DNA from: Nitrospirota bacterium
GTDB lineage: Bacteria > Nitrospirota > Nitrospiria > JACQBZ01
Assembly: GCA_016198945.1 (NCBI GenBank)
Contig: JACQHO010000082.1
Coordinates: forward strand, 1 to 5,836
Length of the DNA: 5,836 nucleotides
Direction: 5' to 3'
The position numbers were made by a program, and so were the translations under genes. The notes under the pieces are model-generated. The model worked only from the letters and a program-made list of their open reading frames with translations. It did no database searches and was not told where the DNA came from. This document shows, piece after piece, positions 1 through 5,443 of the stretch (within the stretch, counting starts at the first letter, position 1; each line of letters starts with the position of its first letter).

Positions 1-536
1 ACGTCGAGGCCTGCATCATGTGCGGGGCCTGCGTCGCGGCCTGTACCGTTTACGAAGTCGAGAAGGGATTTGCCGGCCCCGCGGCTCTCGCGAAGGCCTA
101 TCGGTTCGTGGCCGACCCGCGCGAGGCGGCCCGATCGGAGCGGCTTGAGCGGTTGCAGGGCGATGGCGGAATCTGGGACTGCACCCGCTGCAATTACTGC
201 GTCGAGGTCTGTCCGAAGGACGTCAAGCCGATGGAGGCGATCGTCCTCCTGCGTCGGGCCTCGATCCAGTCCGGCCTGACCGAGACGCTGGGTTCCCGGC
301 ACATTACAAGTTTTGTGGACATCATTCGGCATGAAGGCCGGCTGAACGAAGGGCTGATGCCGATGAAAGTGATTGGGTTCCGTATCAAGGATCTTTTGCG
401 TATTCTGCCGCTGGGGATCAAAATGTTTCTGAAGGGAAAGGTGCCGTTTCCGTTTAAATTTAAACCGGCGATTCCGGGAATGAAACAGATGCGGAGGATA
501 TTCGAGTCTCGAAATCAGGAGAAGAAAACCCCATGA
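1..536 (+). CDS. sdhB: Succinate dehydrogenase/fumarate reductase iron-sulfur subunit, C-terminal part (5' end outside window)
   Basis: This subunit carries electrons between the flavoprotein subunit and the quinone site. The reading frame is open from base 3 and the first cluster cysteine (12-14) lies before the first ATG at 18, so the gene starts upstream and that ATG is internal. What is seen: a CxxCxxCxxxC motif (Cys codons at 12, 21, 30, 42), then a GPAAL segment, then CTRCNYCVEVCP (Cys codons at 180, 189, 198, 210). Order and spacing match the C-terminal half of E. coli FrdB as I recall it. Where classical subunits have three cysteines in the second motif, this one has four (CxxCxxCxxxCP). 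That is known from archaeal and SdhE-type enzymes and implies a 4Fe-4S instead of a 3Fe-4S centre. A basic, hydrophobic tail of about 85 residues follows and could help membrane contact (inference). The stop overlaps the next gene by 4 bases, so the two are translationally coupled. HdrC-type subunits are the main alternative. Confidence 0.88.
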   Translation, partial: VEACIMCGACVAACTVYEVEKGFAGPAALAKAYRFVADPREAARSERLERLQGDGGIWDCTRCNYCVEVCPKDVKPMEAIVLLRRASIQSGLTETLGSRHITSFVDIIRHEGRLNEGLMPMKVIGFRIKDLLRILPLGIKMFLKGKVPFPFKFKPAIPGMKQMRRIFESRNQEKKTP

Positions 537-1414
537 AATATGCGCTCTACACCGGCTGCGCGGCGAAAGGAGCCTGCCCGGAACTATACCAGTCCACGAT
601 GCATGTCACGAAGCGGCTCGGGATCGAGGTGGTCGAGATGTTGAACGCCGCCTGCTGCGGCGCCGGCGTGATCACGGAGTCCGATCCCGACCTGGCCCTT
701 GCGATCAATGCCCGGACTTTTGCACAGGCCGAGTTGCTCGGGCTGAACATCATGACGATCTGCGGGACCTGCCAGGGCGTGATGGGCATGGCTAATCATC
801 GTCTGAAGACCGAAGAAGGCCTTCTGGACCGGATCAACGCCATCCTGTCGCCGGAGGGCATCCGGTACAACGGCCGCGTCGAGGTGAAACATCTTCTCTG
901 GATCATCGTCGGAGAGATCGGCGTCGAGGCGTTGCAACAACAGGTCACCCGCCCCCTCGAAAACCTCCGGATTGCGCCTTTTTACGGCTGCTACATCCTG
1001 CGGCCTTCCAAGGTTCTCGGCTTCGATGATCCGGAGAATCCGGTTTCGCTTGAAAAATTGATCTCGGCGTTGAGCGCCCATCCGGTTGATTACGAAGGAA
1101 GGACGAAATGCTGCGGTTTTCCCCTCGTGCTTGAGAAGGAACCGATTGCGATCGGGATGGTCGGGGCCCATCTGAAAGAGGCGAAGGATGAGTTGGCCGA
1201 TGCGATGGTCACGCCCTGTCCGCTCTGCCACATGAATCTGGATATCTACCAGGATCGGGCCGAGAAAAAAATCGGCGAGAAACTGGCCCTTCCGATCTTC
1301 CATCTCCCCCAGTTGATCGGATTGGCGATGGGGTTCACGCCGAAGGAACTCGGGCTGTCGCGCCATTTGGTTTCGACCGAGAAGGTGGTTGAAAAAATAC
1401 AGTTGAAGGTTTGA
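533..1414 (+). CDS. HdrB/SdhE-like protein with two CCG domains (non-classical succinate:quinone reductase subunit)
   Basis: This 293-residue protein resembles heterodisulfide reductase subunit B and the SdhE subunit of type-E succinate dehydrogenases and methylmenaquinol:fumarate reductases, where it replaces the usual haem-b membrane anchor. Two full cysteine-rich CCG domains are visible: C9, C41-C42, C77 and C80, then C153, C193-C194, C229 and C232. Spacings are CX31CCX34CXXC and CX39CCX34CXXC, the family signature that binds a non-cubane 4Fe-4S cluster in HdrB. No transmembrane helix is apparent, in keeping with peripheral attachment. The ATG overlaps the stop of the iron-sulfur subunit (ATGA) and has AGGAG at 517-521, 11 bases upstream. 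Its place directly after the SdhB-type gene favours a role in the succinate/fumarate enzyme over a CoB-CoM heterodisulfide role; a LutA/GlpC-like oxidoreductase is less likely. The name SdhE here is unrelated to the E. coli flavinylation factor of the same name. Confidence 0.88.
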   Translation: MKYALYTGCAAKGACPELYQSTMHVTKRLGIEVVEMLNAACCGAGVITESDPDLALAINARTFAQAELLGLNIMTICGTCQGVMGMANHRLKTEEGLLDRINAILSPEGIRYNGRVEVKHLLWIIVGEIGVEALQQQVTRPLENLRIAPFYGCYILRPSKVLGFDDPENPVSLEKLISALSAHPVDYEGRTKCCGFPLVLEKEPIAIGMVGAHLKEAKDELADAMVTPCPLCHMNLDIYQDRAEKKIGEKLALPIFHLPQLIGLAMGFTPKELGLSRHLVSTEKVVEKIQLKV

Positions 1415-1419
1415 AGGCC

Positions 1420-1447
1420 GTAGAGATGCGACATGTCGCTTCTCTAC
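1420..1447. repeat. 28-base imperfect palindrome (left unit)
   Basis: The stretch reads GTAGAGATGCGACA and then its reverse complement, with 13 of 14 positions paired. The only mismatch is T1427 against T1440, and the central 12 bases (GCGACATGTCGC) are perfect. It begins 5 bases after the stop of the HdrB-like gene. As RNA it would form a long stem with the single mismatch near the middle. There is no T-tract after it, so it is not a standard intrinsic terminator. Confidence 0.85.
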
Positions 1448-1455
1448 AAATCATT

Positions 1456-1485
1456 TGTAGGGGCGTACGGCCGTACGCCCCTACA
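1456..1485. repeat. 30-base perfect palindrome (right unit)
   Basis: All 15 positions pair around the centre between 1470 and 1471; each arm is TGTAGGGGCGTACGG. CGTACG occurs twice inside it (1464-1469 and 1472-1477). Palindromes of the GTAGGGGCG...CGCCCCTAC form are, from memory, common dispersed repeats in several bacterial phyla. It lies 8 bases from the left unit and ends 17 bases before the cupin ATG. Confidence 0.88.
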
Positions 1486-1502
1486 TAACAATTGACAAAA
1501 CC

Positions 1503-1820
1503 ATGCAGATTTTCGATCTACAGAAAAGCCGGAGTTTTTCTTCCGACAAACTCAAGAAAAATAATCTCACCGAAACCGACCGGTTCTTCTGCGACCTGTA
1601 CTGTCTTGAACCCGGACAGGACCAGAAACCGCATCTTCATCATGACTCGGACAAGATTTATATCGTTCTTGAAGGCCGGGCCTGGGTTCGCGTCGGGTCC
1701 GAGGAACGGGAACTCGGCCGGGACCAAGGCGTGCTGGCGCCGGCAGGGATGGAGCACGGTGTCCGAAATGTCTCGAACGAACGATTGACGCTCCTCGTTT
1801 TCATGGCGCCCAAGCCGTGA
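1503..1820 (+). CDS. Small single-domain cupin protein
   Basis: A 105-residue beta-barrel cupin, the usual size for stand-alone cupin_2 proteins. Motif 1 is seen as PHLHHDSDKIYIVLEG (residues 43-58) with metal ligands H44 and H46; the position that is often glutamate is K51 (or D50), a variation I associate with the HxHxxSDK cupin subgroup. Motif 2 is PAGMEHGVRN (80-89), an exact PXGXXHXXXN match with H85 as third ligand. It probably binds one divalent metal; the substrate cannot be told from sequence. The ATG at 1503 is the first in frame before the conserved core, but no Shine-Dalgarno sequence precedes it, so the start is less certain than the rest. The gene sits between the palindromic element and thiI (48-base gap) and may be transcribed with the genes that follow. 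Proteins of this type can be enzymes, sugar-binding proteins or small-molecule sensors. Confidence 0.8.
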   Translation: MQIFDLQKSRSFSSDKLKKNNLTETDRFFCDLYCLEPGQDQKPHLHHDSDKIYIVLEGRAWVRVGSEERELGRDQGVLAPAGMEHGVRNVSNERLTLLVFMAPKP

Positions 1821-1828
1821 TCGATCGG

Positions 1829-1847
1829 GGGGGCTCGCGTCGCCCCC
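1829..1847 (+). other. GC-rich hairpin between cupin gene and thiI
   Basis: GGGGGC (1829-1834) pairs with GCCCCC (1842-1847) around a 7-base loop, 8 bases after the cupin stop. No run of T follows, so it is at most a weak or factor-dependent pause or terminator. It could equally be an mRNA-stabilising stem between cistrons. Confidence 0.35.
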
Positions 1848-1856
1848 TCCGCAGGG

Positions 1857-1862
1857 TATGAT
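1857..1862 (+). promoter_or_regulatory. Possible -10 box (TATGAT) just before thiI
   Basis: TATGAT lies inside the small palindrome GGTAT-G-ATACC (1855-1865), 6 bases before the thiI ATG. No convincing -35 box is seen 16-18 bases upstream. If it is active, the transcript would begin at or next to the start codon, giving a leaderless thiI mRNA. The lack of a good Shine-Dalgarno sequence here fits that idea but does not prove it. Confidence 0.3.
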
Positions 1863-1868
1863 ACCGTC

Positions 1869-3044
1869 ATGAATCAGCCGCAACCCGACCGCATTGTGAT
1901 CCATTATCATGAAATCGCCTTGAAGGGCGACAACCGGCCGATGTTTATCCGGCGGCTGACGGGCAATCTTGTAAAGGCGCTGCAGGGCCTGGGAAAGGTC
2001 CGAATCCTGACGCCGCGCGGTCGGATTCTTTTATGTTTAAATGGAGAAACACAATGGCCGCTCCTGGGCGAGCGGTTAAGCGGGATTTTCGGCATCGCCA
2101 ATTTCTCGCCTGCCTACAGCGCTTCGACGGACCCGGAAGCAATCGAGGCATTGGTTGACCGGCTTCTTGATGAAAAAAAATTCAAGACGTTTAGGATTTC
2201 GGCGCGTCGTGGGGACAAGGCCTATCCCCTGACCTCCATGGAATTGAACGTCCGATTGGGCCGAACGGTTCAGGAGAAGACAAAAGCAAGCGTGGATCTG
2301 GAACAGCCGGAACTCACGATCCATGTCGAGATTCTTCAGCGCGAGGCGCTTGTCTATTTTGAAAAACTCGACGGTCCGGGCGGGCTGCCGGTCGGCGTCA
2401 GCGGTCATGTCATCAGCCTGATCTCGGGCGGGATCGATTCGCCCGTCGCTTCCTATCTGATGATGAAGCGGGGCTGCACCATCGGGTTTGTCCATTTCCA
2501 CGGCCACCCTCATTTGACAAAGGCTTCGCTGGAGAAGGCCGAGGAATTGGTGCAGCATCTGACCCGGCACCAATTCGAGTCGCGCCTCTACGCCGTCGCC
2601 TTCGGCGAGATCCAACGGCTGATCGTTCTGAGCGTGCCGCCGCCCCTTCGCGTCGTCCTGTACCGGCGATTCATGATCCGGATTGCGGAGGAGATCGCCC
2701 ATCGGGAACGGGCCAAGGCGATCATCACGGGTGAGAATCTCGGACAGGTCGCCTCCCAGACGCTGGAAAATCTGACCGTGATCCAGGAAGCCGCACGCCT
2801 TCCGATCCTCCGGCCGCTGATCGGTTTTGACAAGGATGAAATCATCGAGACGGCCAAGGCGATCGGAACCTATTCCACCTCGATTCTTCCGGACCAGGAC
2901 TGCTGCCGCCTCTTCATTCCGCCGCATCCGTCCGTCGCGGCACCATTGAGCGACATTGAAAAAGCGGAGCGGAATCTGGATATTTCAGGCCTTGTCAAGA
3001 TGGGTCTGGAGACGGTGGAGCGGATGGAGTTTTCGTTTCCTTGA
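1869..3044 (+). CDS. thiI: tRNA 4-thiouridine synthetase ThiI (short form, no rhodanese domain)
   Basis: ThiI adenylates U8 of tRNA and transfers sulfur to make 4-thiouridine; in some bacteria it also supplies sulfur for the thiamine thiazole. The 391 residues show an N-terminal ferredoxin-like region with the HYHEIALKGDNR segment (12-23), a THUMP domain (about 60-165), and a PP-loop ATP-binding motif SGGIDSPVA (186-194). Further family segments are TGENLGQVASQTLENL (287-302) and LRPLIGFDKDEII (314-326). C345-C346 in DQDCCRLFIP matches the conserved cysteine region near the end of the catalytic domain. The protein stops there, so it is the Bacillus-like length lacking the C-terminal rhodanese domain of E. 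coli ThiI. It must therefore take sulfur from a cysteine desulfurase directly; none is encoded nearby. The ATG at 1869 has only a weak AGGG upstream. The next gene follows after 50 bases. Confidence 0.95.
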   Translation: MNQPQPDRIVIHYHEIALKGDNRPMFIRRLTGNLVKALQGLGKVRILTPRGRILLCLNGETQWPLLGERLSGIFGIANFSPAYSASTDPEAIEALVDRLLDEKKFKTFRISARRGDKAYPLTSMELNVRLGRTVQEKTKASVDLEQPELTIHVEILQREALVYFEKLDGPGGLPVGVSGHVISLISGGIDSPVASYLMMKRGCTIGFVHFHGHPHLTKASLEKAEELVQHLTRHQFESRLYAVAFGEIQRLIVLSVPPPLRVVLYRRFMIRIAEEIAHRERAKAIITGENLGQVASQTLENLTVIQEAARLPILRPLIGFDKDEIIETAKAIGTYSTSILPDQDCCRLFIPPHPSVAAPLSDIEKAERNLDISGLVKMGLETVERMEFSFP

Positions 3045-3094
3045 TTCGGCAATCGCCTTGATTTTCGAGCCGGATCCGTTTATCGTGAGGGCCT

Positions 3095-3643
3095 ATGAAC
3101 CGATTCGCCATCATTACGGCCGCCGGCCCGGACCGGCCCGGCATCATCGCCGCGTTGACGCGGGTCCTTTTTGAGACGGGTTGCAATATTGAAGACACCA
3201 GCATGACCCGTCTCCGGGGCGAATTTGCGATGATGCTGATCGTCCGGATGGCCCGACAATCAGGTCCCGAAGCGATCGAGCATCGGTTCAAGAAGGTTCA
3301 AAAGACCCTCAACCTTTCGCTCCTGATCAAACCCCTTTCGGTCCGGGAGGCGCGCCGGGATCGGAAAGCAGGGGGGCGTTCATTCATGCTCTCGGTCTAC
3401 GGTTCGGATCATCCCGGCATCGTCTACCAGGTCACCCGCCTGTTGGCCTCCTGCGCGATCAACGTCACGGACATGAATACCCGCGTGATCGGTCCGATCC
3501 GAAAACCGATTTATGTCATGGTCCTGGAGGTGGACATTCCGAAGAAAGTCGGAATCGAGGGCTTGAAGGCCAGGCTTCGGAAACTTCAAAAGGCGCTGAA
3601 CGTGGATATCGGGCTCCATCCGGTGGAGTCGGCTCAACTCTGA
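3095..3643 (+). CDS. Two-ACT-domain protein, GcvR-like (glycine cleavage system regulator family)
   Basis: A 182-residue protein made of two ACT domains. The first has the ligand-loop motif GPDRPGI (11-17) and the second GSDHPGI (103-109), joined by a basic linker (about 84-95). Length and layout fit GcvR, which in E. coli binds glycine and blocks GcvA activation of the glycine cleavage operon, and also fit the wider group of uncharacterised double-ACT proteins. There is no DNA-binding domain, so regulation would be through a partner protein. Neither GcvA nor glycine cleavage genes are in the window, so the exact role is open. A GAGG at 3087-3090 lies 4 bases before the ATG, somewhat close. 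It ends 1 base before def, which implies translational coupling. Confidence 0.82.
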   Translation: MNRFAIITAAGPDRPGIIAALTRVLFETGCNIEDTSMTRLRGEFAMMLIVRMARQSGPEAIEHRFKKVQKTLNLSLLIKPLSVREARRDRKAGGRSFMLSVYGSDHPGIVYQVTRLLASCAINVTDMNTRVIGPIRKPIYVMVLEVDIPKKVGIEGLKARLRKLQKALNVDIGLHPVESAQL

Positions 3644-3644
3644 G

Positions 3645-4139
3645 ATGGCCGTTCAAAAGATAATTCGTTATCCCGATCCGATTCTGAAAAGTCGTTCCGA
3701 GCCGGTCCGGGCGATGGATGAGCGAATCGCCCGGGTGATCAAGAATCTTCTCGACACCCTGGCGGCCTCGCCCGGCGTCGCCATCGCCGCGCCGCAGATC
3801 GGCGCGGCGGATCGCATCATCGTCTGTGATGTTTCAAGGAAGGTCAAGGAGAAACATCACGGGCGGATGATCCTGCTGAATCCGCTGATCCGCCGTCGGG
3901 AAGGGACGAAGATTTTCAGGGAAGGCTGTCTGAGCGTCCCGGACTATACGGGAAACGTGAGCCGCGCGGAGACGGTCTGGGTGGAAGGCCTCGATCCGGA
4001 AGGAAGGCCGGTCAGTCTGGTCGCGGAAGGTTTTGAGGCCCTGGCCCTCCAGCATGAGATCGATCACCTGGACGGCGTCCTGTTTCTGGATCGGATCGCC
4101 TCGCTCAGCACGGATATCTTTCGGCGAAAAACCTATTAA
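3645..4139 (+). CDS. def: Peptide deformylase
   Basis: Removes the formyl group from the N-terminal methionine of new proteins in the cytoplasm. The 164 residues are the normal bacterial length. All three signature motifs are present: motif 1 GVAIAAPQ (44-51), motif 2 EGCLS (93-97) and motif 3 QHEIDH (136-141). These give metal ligands C95, H137 and H141 and the catalytic E138, with Q51 contributing to the active site. Motif 1 is normally GxGxAAxQ; here the second glycine is A46. The start follows the stop of the ACT gene by one base (TGAG-ATG) with no close Shine-Dalgarno sequence, so re-initiation by the same ribosome is likely. No methionyl-tRNA formyltransferase gene (fmt), the frequent neighbour of def, appears downstream; a mutT-type gene is found instead. 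Confidence 0.96.
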   Translation: MAVQKIIRYPDPILKSRSEPVRAMDERIARVIKNLLDTLAASPGVAIAAPQIGAADRIIVCDVSRKVKEKHHGRMILLNPLIRRREGTKIFREGCLSVPDYTGNVSRAETVWVEGLDPEGRPVSLVAEGFEALALQHEIDHLDGVLFLDRIASLSTDIFRRKTY

Positions 4140-4154
4140 TGGGGAAAGGCGAAG

Positions 4155-4556
4155 GTGTCTGACACGGACAATCTGATCGAGGTGGCGGCCGGCGTCATTG
4201 TTGAGGACGGGCGGTATCTGATCACGCAGAGATTCAAAGCAGCCCCTCGCGGCGGCCTGTGGGAGTTTCCCGGCGGCAAGCGGCATCCGGGCGAGTCCCT
4301 TCAGGACTGTCTGCGTCGGGAGTTGAAAGAGGAGCTGGATATCACGGTGGACGTGGGCGAGGAGTTGCATCGGATCCGGCATGCCTACCCCGACGGCGCC
4401 GTGGCGTTGCATTTCTACCGCTGCACGATTCTGAACGGCAGGCCTCGATCCCTGGGCAACGAGGCCTATCGGTGGGTGCCCCGGGCCCAACTATCGGAAT
4501 TTTCCTTCCCGGAAGCGAATCGGCCTTTTATACTGGAATTAATCAATCATCCCTGA
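4155..4556 (+). CDS. mutT: MutT-type Nudix hydrolase (8-oxo-dGTP diphosphatase)
   Basis: Probably removes oxidised dGTP from the nucleotide pool, preventing A:T to C:G mutations. The 133-residue length is typical of MutT. The Nudix box runs from G41 to I63: G41, E47, R55-E56-L57 and E59-E60 are in the canonical spacing, while the usual glycine near the end is D62. The flanking LWEFPGGK (35-42) and FPEANRPFI (118-126) resemble E. coli MutT and favour 8-oxo-dGTP over other Nudix substrates. The start is GTG at 4155: an in-frame stop (the TAA of def, 4137-4139) leaves no earlier choice, and an AAGG lies 5 bases upstream. It begins 15 bases after def and probably shares its transcript. Its last 10 bases overlap the convergent gene on the other strand. 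Confidence 0.9.
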   Translation: MSDTDNLIEVAAGVIVEDGRYLITQRFKAAPRGGLWEFPGGKRHPGESLQDCLRRELKEELDITVDVGEELHRIRHAYPDGAVALHFYRCTILNGRPRSLGNEAYRWVPRAQLSEFSFPEANRPFILELINHP

Positions 4557-5404
4557 GCGGGGATCTGGATGATATGGATCAGGCGGGTCAGTCGCTGGGC
4601 CCGTTCCTTGTCTTTCATCTGGCCGTAGACATAGACCAGATTCCGCAGCATTCGGGTCAAAATGTCCCGCGCCGTGGCCGGTGAAAAATAACCGGTGTGA
4701 ACGTCGTAGCCCGAGTTCAGGAGAAAGCGGACGCAGTCGTCGCGCGTCAGGATCTGTCCGTGATTGAAGGCGTCCAGAAACAGACAGGAACCTTCGTCTT
4801 CGTACTTTAACATAAACCGGCCGGTCAGCCCCACGCCCACGATCGGCAGATCCAGACGCTTTGCGACCAGAAGGTAGACGACCGAGAGACTGATCGGAAT
4901 CCCCGTGCGGCGATCCAGAACCCGATTGAGATAGCTGTTGTCCGGGTCATAATAATTCCGGGTGTTGCCGTGAAACCCCTGTTCCAGGAAGAGGTAGCGG
5001 TTGATCTGATGAATGATTTCCGCGGGACGGGTCTTGTGAACGAGACGGGTGGCGATTTCGTCCGCGAGCCGGTCCAATTCATCGCGGCAGTCGGCCGGGT
5101 TTAGATCCGGATAACAGAACTGCGCGATCAGCAGCGCGCCTTCTTCCAAATCGAGGTCCGTCCCTTCGCGGACGGCGTAATCCCGGAACCGGCTTTCAAG
5201 ATCGTTCTGGCGAATCTCCTCTACCATGGTCTGGAGCTGGCGTCGTACGTGGGGGGCGGCCGCTTCCTGGGCCCGTTCCAGAGAGGGGACGGCCTCCGGT
5301 CCGATCTCGATCAGGGTCTGCCGAACGAGATCCACGGTTTTCTCATCCTGATCCGACAGAAGGGTGAAGATCGCTTTGAGTTGGTGGTCGAGGGCGGTGC
5401 TCAT
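4547..5404 (-). CDS. SirB1 family transglutaminase-like protein with HEAT-like N-terminus
   Basis: A 285-residue protein of the SirB1/YchA family (Transglut_core2), whose biochemical function is not established. Numbering counts an initial TTG codon at 5407 as residue 1; the ATG at 5404 (residue 2) is preferred as start. Residues about 5-70 form helical, HEAT-like repeats (IGPEAVPSLE). The core includes a YPDLNPADCRDELDRLA stretch (99-115), NYYDPDNSYLNRVLDRRTGIP (151-171) and FLDAFNHG (210-217). It closes with a helical TPR-like tail (RDILTRMLRNLVYVYGQ, 247-263). Against a classical transglutaminase triad, the Cys position appears to be I172/S173 and the His position R197, with D212 kept. I recall GHF at the R197 position in relatives, so it is probably not a transglutaminase or protease. 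It converges on mutT, overlapping by 10 bases, and has its own promoter divergent from the CBS gene. Confidence 0.83.
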   Translation of the reverse strand: MSTALDHQLKAIFTLLSDQDEKTVDLVRQTLIEIGPEAVPSLERAQEAAAPHVRRQLQTMVEEIRQNDLESRFRDYAVREGTDLDLEEGALLIAQFCYPDLNPADCRDELDRLADEIATRLVHKTRPAEIIHQINRYLFLEQGFHGNTRNYYDPDNSYLNRVLDRRTGIPISLSVVYLLVAKRLDLPIVGVGLTGRFMLKYEDEGSCLFLDAFNHGQILTRDDCVRFLLNSGYDVHTGYFSPATARDILTRMLRNLVYVYGQMKDKERAQRLTRLIHIIQIPAQG

Positions 5405-5412
5405 CAATTGCC

Positions 5413-5441
5413 ATTATATCAAAAAATCCGCATCCTTGCAA
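5413..5441 (-). promoter_or_regulatory. Sigma70-type promoter of the SirB1-like gene
   Basis: On the minus strand a perfect TATAAT (5413-5418) is preceded by a 17-base spacer and TTGCAA (5436-5441, four of six to consensus). The -10 box ends 8 bases before the ATG at 5404, so transcription would start at or within a base or two of the start codon. No Shine-Dalgarno sequence is seen between them. Confidence 0.65.
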
Positions 5442-5443
5442 CC

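Larger units (their letters stand above)
1420..1485. repeat. Composite REP-like element of two palindromes
   Basis: The two palindromes both begin GTAG and end CTAC and have related outer arms (GTAGAGA and GTAGGGG), so they look like two diverged copies of one unit placed side by side. The joint 1444-1460 is itself a palindrome (ctacaaa, tca, tttgtag), which lets the inner arms pair with each other instead. A GTAG foot next to a hairpin is typical of REP sequences mobilised by RAYT transposases; no such transposase gene is in the window and no clear target-site duplication flanks the block. Assignment to that class is inference. Confidence 0.6.

Noticed and set aside
584..1366. Long minus-strand open frame (260 codons) opposite the HdrB-like gene
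   Set aside because: Its translation shows no recognisable domain and it lies wholly within a gene with two intact CCG domains; it is an antisense shadow of GC-rich coding sequence.
1420..1485. Intrinsic terminator for the sdh operon
   Set aside because: The hairpins are strong but no T-run follows either of them, and their GTAG/CTAC form looks like a dispersed repeat. A role in slowing transcription remains possible but is not shown.
1492..1497. Perfect TTGACA before the cupin gene, as a -35 box
   Set aside because: It ends only 5 bases before the ATG; a -10 box 17 bases on would fall inside the coding region (GATCTA at 1515-1520, a poor match) and the transcript would lack the start codon.
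1492..1788. Alternative plus-strand frame (98 codons) over the cupin gene
   Set aside because: The frame starting at 1503 carries both cupin motifs; the overlapping frame has none.
2076..2927. Long minus-strand open frame (283 codons) opposite thiI
   Set aside because: The plus strand encodes an intact ThiI with PP-loop and THUMP regions; the antisense frame has composition typical of a shadow and no motif.
3045..3094. The 50-base gap between thiI and the ACT gene as a promoter or regulatory region
   Set aside because: I see no convincing -35/-10 pair, hairpin or repeat in it beyond the GAGG ribosome site.
3834..4490. Minus-strand open frame (218 codons) across def and mutT
   Set aside because: It covers two well-supported genes on the other strand and shows no known motif.
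5402..5424. FNR-like or other operator in the divergent promoter, based on repeated TTGAT on the minus strand
   Set aside because: The two TTGAT copies are in direct, not inverted, orientation, and no matching ATCAA half-site lies at FNR spacing, so chance in an AT-rich stretch is the simpler reading.
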